A program made the translations under genes and the position numbers. The notes beneath the pieces were generated by a model, which saw only the letters and a list, made by a program, of their open reading frames with translations, had not been told where the DNA came from and made no database searches. A DNA stretch of 64,000 bases from Tamaricihabitans halophyticus (GTDB lineage Bacteria > Actinomycetota > Actinomycetes > Mycobacteriales > Pseudonocardiaceae), in assembly GCF_004340875.1 (NCBI RefSeq), contig NZ_SLXQ01000015.1, positions 58,770 to 122,769 of the forward strand, given 5' to 3'. Below, piece after piece: positions 58,938 to 64,000 of this stretch. Every line of letters begins with the position of its first letter. Positions within the stretch are counted from its first letter, which is position 1.

Positions 58938-59452
58938 CTACGGGTATGGCACGCGGAACAGCTTGTTGATCAGGACGGCGAGGATCGCGATCAGTGCGAC
59001 ACCGAGCAGTATGGCAAGGAGTTGCGACGGAGTGTGCGCCTGCCGGCGGGTGTGGAGTATCCAGTACGGTCATCGCCGCGCAGGTCAGACCGAGAGCGAC
59101 CGCGGCGGCGCCGACCCGGGGCCAGTTGGGGTGGCTGAGGTCTGGTGCAGCGGTGAGTAGTCCGGTGGTGGCGAGCCCCGGCGAGTATGCCGACCACATG
59201 CCCGAGGACCGTGTTACGAGGGCTGGCTGCGGGGGCTTGGGGTGTGGTGAACACTAGAAACGCTGTCGGCCCCAGCGAAGGGAACAGCAGTGGCGCTCCG
59301 CTGACGATGGCGACCAGACCGATAAGCAGAATGCGCTCAGTGCGGAGTACGCGACGCCCTGGTTGTGGCTCATTCCCAACCAGGACGTGGGGTCCGCGTG
59401 CCCACCTTTCCAGGTTCGCGCCGGCGGTAAACGAGGTACGAGCGAAGCTCAC
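58938..59452 (-). pseudogene. HPP-family membrane protein, two frameshifts
   Basis: Three frames read on from each other. First: RTERILLIGLVAIVSGAPLLFPSLGPTAFLVFTTPQ to NTVLGHVVGILAG. Second (from about 59190): LATTGLLTAAPDLSHPNW to TVLDTPHPPAGA. Third (from about 59020): QLLAILLGVALIAILAVLINKLFRVPYP then a TAG at 58938. SLGPTAF and HPPAGA are the hallmarks of the HPP family, integral membrane proteins linked to nitrite transport in plants and bacteria. Two one-base changes would restore it. Either recent decay or sequencing error. Confidence 0.7.
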
Positions 59453-59566
59453 GCCGGACTACGTGTCCGGTTGTAAACGGGTGCTGTTCGCCAACGACGA
59501 CTATCCCGCGCGTTCGAGTGAACCAATGAACGCTGTGTCGGGGCTATCACTTCAATCCGCCCGGCG

Positions 59567-60514
59567 TCAGGAGACGCAAGCTCCATCGATATCCAGTACA
59601 GCCTTGCCGCGCAGGCGGCGGTCGAGCAGGGCTTGGGCCGCCTCGTCGTAGCGGGTCCATGAGCCGCGCCAGCTGATTCCGGAGTCGAGACGGCCGGCGG
59701 CAACCTCGGCGGCCAGCCAGGTCAGGTCGGTGGAGAGGTCCGCAGCCGGGTCGGCGAACAGGTAGAAGGTGCGAATCGACCTGTCGTGTCGTCCTTCGGT
59801 GGCCATCAACGCCTCGGGCGGGAGTACGGCGTCCGCCTCGGACGACCTGCCCACGCTCACCAACACGCCACCGGCTTGCAGAGTGGCGAAGGCGTCCACG
59901 AGTTGCTGGCCGCCGACGTTGTCCAGCACCGCGAACACGGGCCGGTCGACTTTGCCTGGGTCGGCGTACACCTCGTGCGCTCCCAGGGCCCGCAGGCTGT
60001 TTTCCTGGGCGGGATTCCCGCTGATCGCGACGACCTCCGCGCCCGCGCGGGAGGCGAGCTGCACCGCGTAGCGGCCGACTCCGCCGGAGGCGCCGGTGAT
60101 CATCACTCGGCGCCCTAGGAGTTGCCCCATGCGGCGCAGCACCTGCAGAGCGCTCAGGCCGGCGACCGGAATCGTGCTGATCGCACCGAGGTCGGCGCCA
60201 TCTGGCACGACACCGAGCAGAGTGGCCGGGACCGCACGTAGCTCGGCCCAGCCGGTCTCGCCCAGTGTTACTACCGGGGTTCCCGCGGAAGGGCCTGATC
60301 CGTCGGCCGCCGCCTGGACTACCACCCCCGCCGCGTCCCAGCCGATCACGGTGCCGTCCGGCGTATCCGGACTGGTGGCGCCGGTGACCTCGCCGTAGTT
60401 GAGCGAAACCGCTTCGACTCGGACCAGCGCCTCGCTGGGTGCGGGTACCGGGTCGGCTACCTCCGCCAGCGAAAGGTGTGCCGTTGCGGTGTGGTCGACA
60501 ACGAGTGCTCGCAC
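59567..60514 (-). CDS. Zinc-type alcohol dehydrogenase/quinone oxidoreductase family protein
   Basis: 315 residues from the GTG at 60514, with GAGGAG upstream. Medium-chain dehydrogenase fold: [14 protein letters not shown] near residue 37, IGWDAAGVV, and the NADP-binding [31 protein letters not shown] near 137. Zinc-ligand Cys clusters are absent, so it is a zeta-crystallin-like (QOR) reductase. Ends ADAVLPP... to KAVLDIDG. Divergent from a TetR gene across a 15-bp palindrome. Likely induced by an electrophile or quinone (inference). Confidence 0.88.
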   Translation of the reverse strand: MRALVVDHTATAHLSLAEVADPVPAPSEALVRVEAVSLNYGEVTGATSPDTPDGTVIGWDAAGVVVQAAADGSGPSAGTPVVTLGETGWAELRAVPATLLGVVPDGADLGAISTIPVAGLSALQVLRRMGQLLGRRVMITGASGGVGRYAVQLASRAGAEVVAISGNPAQENSLRALGAHEVYADPGKVDRPVFAVLDNVGGQQLVDAFATLQAGGVLVSVGRSSEADAVLPPEALMATEGRHDRSIRTFYLFADPAADLSTDLTWLAAEVAAGRLDSGISWRGSWTRYDEAAQALLDRRLRGKAVLDIDGACVS

Positions 60515-60539
60515 AGGTGGGTCTCCTCTCACGTCAGTG

Positions 60540-60554
60540 TGCCACAGTGTGGCA
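60540..60554. promoter_or_regulatory. Operator-like palindrome between QOR and TetR genes
   Basis: TGCCAC-AGT-GTGGCA, perfect 6-bp arms, 26 bp upstream of the oxidoreductase start and 55 bp before the TetR start. A second short palindrome, AGCATATGCT, is at 60568-60577. Confidence 0.5.
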
Positions 60555-60608
60555 TTTGCTCTATTGAAGCATATGCTCCAGGAGTGCATGGTCGCTAGAC
60601 TGCTGTTG

Positions 60609-61205
60609 ATGACGACTTTTGGGCAGCCCGCCACGCTGCGCGAGCGTAAGAAGCTGCGCACCCGCCAGGCGCTGGTGGATACAGCGATCTCGATGTTCAG
60701 TGAGCGTGGTTTCGACACCACGCCGCTCGACGCGCTGCTCGATGTGGTGGAGGTGTCGAGGCGGACCTTCTTCCGCCACTTCCGCTCGAAGGAAGATGTC
60801 GCGCTCACCGCCGTCAAACAGCTCTGGAGCGCCTACCTCGACGTGCTGGACGAGACTGAGAAGTCCGGGGCACTGGTCGACGTCTTCCGTGACGCGATGC
60901 TGGCCACCCTCGACCGCATGGATCAGGACTGGTACCGGCGCTTCCCGGCGACGCTCAGGTTGATCGAGCAGTCACCATCGCTGAACGGGCATTCCCTGCA
61001 GCACTGCGCGGAGATCCAGGCCGAGGTAGCGCTCCGGCTTGGCGGCCCGCACCGCCTCGAGCTGCGACTGCTCATCGAATTCTTCGTGGCCACCTGGCGC
61101 TGCGCGTTGGACGAGTGGCTCCCCGCCTGCGCCCCCGGCGAGTTGCCCGAGTGCGTACGGCGTGCCTTCGCCGCCATGGACGACAGCATGCGTTTGGAGG
61201 CGTAA
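60609..61205 (+). CDS. TetR-family regulator
   Basis: 198 residues from the ATG at 60609; in-frame ATGs at 60573 and 60588 would add 7-12 residues, and ribosome sites do not decide. N-terminal [55 protein letters not shown] (9-63) is a typical TetR domain of the AcrR-like group. Partner of the divergent quinone oxidoreductase and probably its repressor. Confidence 0.88.
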   Translation: MTTFGQPATLRERKKLRTRQALVDTAISMFSERGFDTTPLDALLDVVEVSRRTFFRHFRSKEDVALTAVKQLWSAYLDVLDETEKSGALVDVFRDAMLATLDRMDQDWYRRFPATLRLIEQSPSLNGHSLQHCAEIQAEVALRLGGPHRLELRLLIEFFVATWRCALDEWLPACAPGELPECVRRAFAAMDDSMRLEA

Positions 61206-61653
61206 CCAGTGGTCGGGAGCGTTCCGCAGGGTTCTGCTGACAACACGATCACCCGTGACCAGATCCGGTTCCCGTCCCACGATCACTTCGTCAAATGAAG
61301 TTGACAGGACATCGGCGATGAGACCGAGAAGTCGTCGAGACCTACACGGCTTATCTGCCTTCCATTCGGCCTTCATGGGACTGTTTCAGTTCCTGACACT
61401 CCCGACGCCGCCGCAGCGGCAAACAGTGTCACCGATCTGTACCGCGGAGACCCCGGAACAAGCCCGTAATCTCGATCCCTAGAACGAGGCGATCGACCGC
61501 GACCTCATGCGCCAACAAGCGCGAGTCGACCAGCTAAGCGGATCAGGTTGGTAACGGAAACGCTGAACCCACCGTTCCAATACTGATCCTTTCGCGATAT
61601 CAGGAGGTGGCCACCCAGTAGCCAATCTTGCTCGCTGGCAACTGAAGCGTAGG
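61206..61653. other. 448-bp stretch without a supported gene
   Basis: Between the ends of two convergent TetR genes. Short open frames exist on both strands, but none has a recognisable motif, start context or plausible composition. GAAGTTGACAGGACATC at 61298 resembles a stray -35 box. I see nothing else. Confidence 0.6.
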
Positions 61654-62229
61654 TCAGGTGCGGAGGCCGGCGACGAGTAGCCCCACGAGCCGGCGGGCGT
61701 CGTATCGGGAGTCCTGGTCGGCATAGATGCACAGGTTGCCGATGCCGCGCATCAATTCGTAGGCGCCGATGTCAGCCCTGATCTCACCGGCGGCGATCGC
61801 AGCCTCGAGTATCTGATCGCAGGTCGGCACGAGGTGGTCTATGAAGTAGGCGTGCAGGGTTTCGAAGCTGGCCTGGTCACTCCCCAGTGCCGCGGCGAGC
61901 CCATGCTTGGTGACGAGGAAGTCGACGAAGAGGTCTACCCAGCGATCGAGCGCCACATACGGCGAGGCGCTGTCCATAAGCAGGGCCGGCCCCGCTTCGG
62001 CACAAGCATCGACCTGGTGACGGTAGACAGCCACGATGAGGTCCGCCCTCGTGGGGAAATGGCGGTAGATCGTCCCCATCCCGACGCCGGCCTTCGCTGC
62101 GATCTCTCGGACTGGCGCATCGATGCCCGAGCTCACGAATACAGCTGCAGCGGCATCCAGCAGGGCCTGCTCATTTCGTTGGGCATCGGCCCGCTTCGCC
62201 CGACCGGGCCGCTTCGCGCTCTCGTCCAT
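61654..62229 (-). CDS. TetR-family regulator
   Basis: 191 residues from the ATG at 62229, with GGGAGG four bases upstream; an earlier in-frame start at 62265 lies in the operator region. Helix-turn-helix VREIAAKAGVGMGTIYRHFPTRADL, about 40-64. The C-terminal part (MRGIGNLCIYADQDSRYDARRLVGLLVAGLR) matches the TetR group with the SBP-like C-terminal domain. Divergent from an aldo/keto reductase gene, with two palindromes between. Confidence 0.9.
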   Translation of the reverse strand: MDESAKRPGRAKRADAQRNEQALLDAAAAVFVSSGIDAPVREIAAKAGVGMGTIYRHFPTRADLIVAVYRHQVDACAEAGPALLMDSASPYVALDRWVDLFVDFLVTKHGLAAALGSDQASFETLHAYFIDHLVPTCDQILEAAIAAGEIRADIGAYELMRGIGNLCIYADQDSRYDARRLVGLLVAGLRT

Positions 62230-62257
62230 AGAACCTCCCGACGGCAGGGTTGATAAA

Positions 62258-62298
62258 CGGAACATTGCTCCGTATAGTTGATTCGGAGCATCGCTCCG
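62258..62298. promoter_or_regulatory. Two operator-like palindromes between TetR and AKR genes
   Basis: CGGAACATTGCTCCG (62258-62272, one mismatch pair) and CGGAGCATCGCTCCG (62284-62298, perfect 6-bp arms), centres 26 bp apart. They share CGGA-n-CAT-n-CTCCG. Good candidates for the adjacent TetR protein, covering both promoters. Confidence 0.55.
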
Positions 62299-62362
62299 CT
62301 TCCATCATGTCAGAGGAAGCGCATTCACTGAAGAAGCTCAACCTGCCGGGAGGAACCCGCTC

Positions 62363-63382
62363 ATGCGGTACCGCGTACTCGGACGCACCGGCGTCCAGGT
62401 CAGCACGCTCGCACTCGGTGCGATGAACTTCGGTCGGATCGGTCGAACGAGCCAGGAGGACGTCGAGTCCATCGTCGGGTCAGCCCTTGATGCGGGGATC
62501 AACCTCATCGACACCGCTGATGCCTACAGTGGCGGGGAATCCGAGGAGCTGACCGGCAAGGCCCTCGGGACACGCCGCGACGATGTCATCCTGGCGACCA
62601 AGGCGACGCTTCCCATGGGCGATGAGCGCAATCACCGCGGGAGCTCACGCCGGTGGCTGATCACCGCCCTCGAAGGGAGTCTGCGGAGACTCGGGGTTGA
62701 TCATATTGACCTCTATCAGATGCATCGATGGGACCCGAACACCAGCGACGAGGAGACGCTGTCCGCACTGACCGACCTCCAGCAGGCGGGAAAGATCCGC
62801 TACTTCGGCAGCTCCACCTTCCCCGCCTACCGGATAGTGCAGGCGCAGTGGGCCGCCCGCGACCGCAGGATCAGTCGCTACGTCACTGAACAGCCGAACT
62901 ATTCCATCCTCCAGCGCGGCGTCGAGAGCCACGTGCTGCCGGTCACTGAGGAATACGGTCTCGGGGTGCTCGCCTGGAGCCCACTGGCATCGGGATGGCT
63001 CTCCGGCGCGGTTCGCGAGGGTCAGGAGATCACCACCAGCCGCTCAACGTTCATGCGGCCGCGCTTCGATCTCACCGTGCCCGCGAACCGCGCCAAGCTC
63101 GACGCCGTCGAGCAGCTGGCAAAGATCGCCGACGACGCCGGACTGACCATGATCCAGCTCGCCCTCGGCTTCGTCACCGCACACCGGGCCGTCACCGCGG
63201 CGCTCATCGGTCCGCGCACACTGGAGCACCTCGACTCTCAGCTCGCCGCCGCCGACGTCGACCTCCCAACCGAGGTTCTCGATACCATCGATGAGATCGT
63301 CCCGCCCGGTACCGATCTCGCTCCAGCGGAGAAGAACGACACCCCGCCTGCTCTGCTCGACTCGACCCTGCGACGACGATGA
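62363..63382 (+). CDS. Aldo/keto reductase
   Basis: 339 residues, GGGAGGA before the ATG. NADPH-dependent (beta/alpha)8 barrel: LGAMNFG near residue 19, the catalytic Asp-Tyr in NLIDTADAYSGGESEE (50s), Lys in VILATKAT, HIDLYQMHRWDP near 115 with the His, and LGVLAWSPLASGWLSG near 205. C-terminal ALIGPRTLEHLDSQLAAADVDL is the cofactor region. Similar to the YajO/potassium-channel-beta group. Divergent from its likely TetR regulator. Confidence 0.93.
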   Translation: MRYRVLGRTGVQVSTLALGAMNFGRIGRTSQEDVESIVGSALDAGINLIDTADAYSGGESEELTGKALGTRRDDVILATKATLPMGDERNHRGSSRRWLITALEGSLRRLGVDHIDLYQMHRWDPNTSDEETLSALTDLQQAGKIRYFGSSTFPAYRIVQAQWAARDRRISRYVTEQPNYSILQRGVESHVLPVTEEYGLGVLAWSPLASGWLSGAVREGQEITTSRSTFMRPRFDLTVPANRAKLDAVEQLAKIADDAGLTMIQLALGFVTAHRAVTAALIGPRTLEHLDSQLAAADVDLPTEVLDTIDEIVPPGTDLAPAEKNDTPPALLDSTLRRR

Positions 63383-63499
63383 GTGCGGCGAGCTCTCGAT
63401 GCGGGCGCGAACCAGTCAGTTTCCGATGATCACCACGAGAGCTATGACAAGGGAACGCTCATCCGTCGTTCAGATGCATCTTCGCTTGTCGCTCCGAGG

Positions 63500-63866
63500 T
63501 CGGACGACAGGAGTTACAAAGCGTGCGCCGAGGCCGCGCTGATGCAGGCGATGTCGTGCCCAAAACAGTCGGAACTCAGGGAACTGAATGCAGAGGTCTC
63601 GCACGAGACGGCCGAGTCCGGGGCTTCAGGATGCTTGCCCGCCCCCATGCGGAGCATCGCCTCGGTGTCAGCGGCGGCCTGATCCCAGTCGCCGTGTGTT
63701 CGCGAGCATGCGGGCTCAGGAACACGAAACGAGCTGTGTTCCGCTCGAGGGCTGACATAGCCGCGAAATCTGTGATCAGCCGGGCGGCGAGCCGGCGTTG
63801 CCCAAGGACTTCAAGGCGGTGACCCAACACGAGAGCCGGTCGGGACGCTTCATCGGTTGTCTCCAA
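63500..63866 (-). pseudogene. Remnant of MmyB-like XRE regulator (ligand-binding half only)
   Basis: Three overlapping frames each match a piece of the MmyB-type C-terminal domain: PALVLGHRLEVLGQRRLAARLITDF to ERNTARFVFLSPHAREH; then DWDQAAADTEAMLRMGAGKHPE; then LGRLVRDLCIQFPEFRLFWARH and RFVTPVVR. Two frameshifts separate them. The N-terminal helix-turn-helix is missing, and the break point is within ~60 bp of a transposase end, which may have caused it. Not functional. Confidence 0.7.
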
Positions 63867-63927
63867 CAGCGCCCGAGTCGCCGTATTTCAGTTGGCGGGC
63901 GTACCGGGGGGTGTCCCTATGGAGTTG

Positions 63928-64000
63928 TCAAGCGGGGGATTCCATGGGGTGTTGGTAGTGGGTTTTGTTGCGGAGCATGGCGTAGAGGACGTCGCAGCGT
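63928..64000 (-). mobile_element. 3' end of IS110-type transposase gene, cut by window edge
   Basis: The last 23 codons on the minus strand read RCDVLYAMLRNKTHYQHPMESPA then TGA at 63928. RCDVLYAMLR-x(2)-T-x-Y is the usual C-terminus of IS110/IS116/IS902 transposases. The rest of the element lies beyond the window. It abuts the broken MmyB-like gene. Confidence 0.7.

Noticed and set aside
1..64000. tRNA, rRNA, CRISPR array, riboswitch or prophage
   Set aside because: I looked for cloverleaf-like stems with TTCGA loops, regular spaced repeats and phage structural genes and saw none. A tRNAscan-SE and Infernal run would settle it.

Overview
This window is high-GC chromosomal DNA of an actinomycete. 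The signs are GTG and TTG starts with GGAG-type ribosome sites, 1-4 nt gene overlaps, many one-component regulators, Tat-exported oxidases and latex clearing proteins. I see no rRNA, tRNA, CRISPR array, prophage or replication origin. It reads as an accessory catabolic region: short metabolic operons, most next to a dedicated regulator (seven TetR, plus IclR, MarR, MerR, DeoR, HxlR and LysR), with decayed genes in between.

Layout. 1-1.5 kb: YdcF-like protein and an AlkD-like DNA repair protein. 1.6-11.6 kb: a rubber (poly-cis-1,4-isoprene) degradation locus. It has an acyl-CoA dehydrogenase, an acyl-CoA ligase, a TetR gene divergent from lcp1-oxiB-oxiA, and a second TetR gene divergent from lcp2. 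Lcp cleaves polyisoprene outside the cell into oligo-isoprenoid aldehydes, OxiAB would oxidise these to acids, and the ligase and dehydrogenase could start beta-oxidation. 11.7-18.3 kb: an IclR-linked operon (amine oxidase, flavin reductase, FMN monooxygenase) divergent from a DHBP-synthase homologue whose catalytic residues are replaced, then a TetR-methyltransferase pair.

18.4-31.3 kb: a MarR-controlled cluster that looks like an aromatic-type catabolic pathway with an unidentified substrate. It contains an aldehyde dehydrogenase, cupin, VanB-type reductase, recombinase-like small protein, Rieske oxygenase, extradiol (VOC) dioxygenase, aspartate-dehydrogenase-like enzyme, alpha/beta hydrolase, two SDRs, a ThDP enzyme, a dienelactone-hydrolase-like protein and an MFS transporter. 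This is the best candidate for an undescribed pathway, because several members lack the catalytic residues of their families. 31.4-38.6 kb: frameshifted PAP2 gene, TetR, HelD-type RNA polymerase helicase, MerR, secreted CocE-family hydrolase, membrane protein and a MerR stub.

38.7-43.2 kb: a four-carbon sugar acid (probably D-threonate) operon: GntP permease, kinase, PdxA2 dehydrogenase, DeoR regulator. 43.3-45.8 kb: WrbA, BBE-type flavin oxidase and HxlR. 45.8-49.6 kb: TetR with two tandem operators controlling two serine hydrolases. 49.7-54.2 kb: secreted PLD-like protein, LysR, an Asp/Glu-racemase-superfamily enzyme and an MHS-type transporter. 54.3-57.9 kb: decayed sarcosine-oxidase-like gene and the kynurenine genes kynA, kynU and a formamidase. 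58-64 kb: hypothetical protein, decayed HPP gene, quinone oxidoreductase with TetR, TetR with aldo/keto reductase, a decayed MmyB-like regulator and the end of an IS110-type transposase at the right edge.

Functions come from reading motifs by eye. Operators and promoters are inferred from symmetry and position only.
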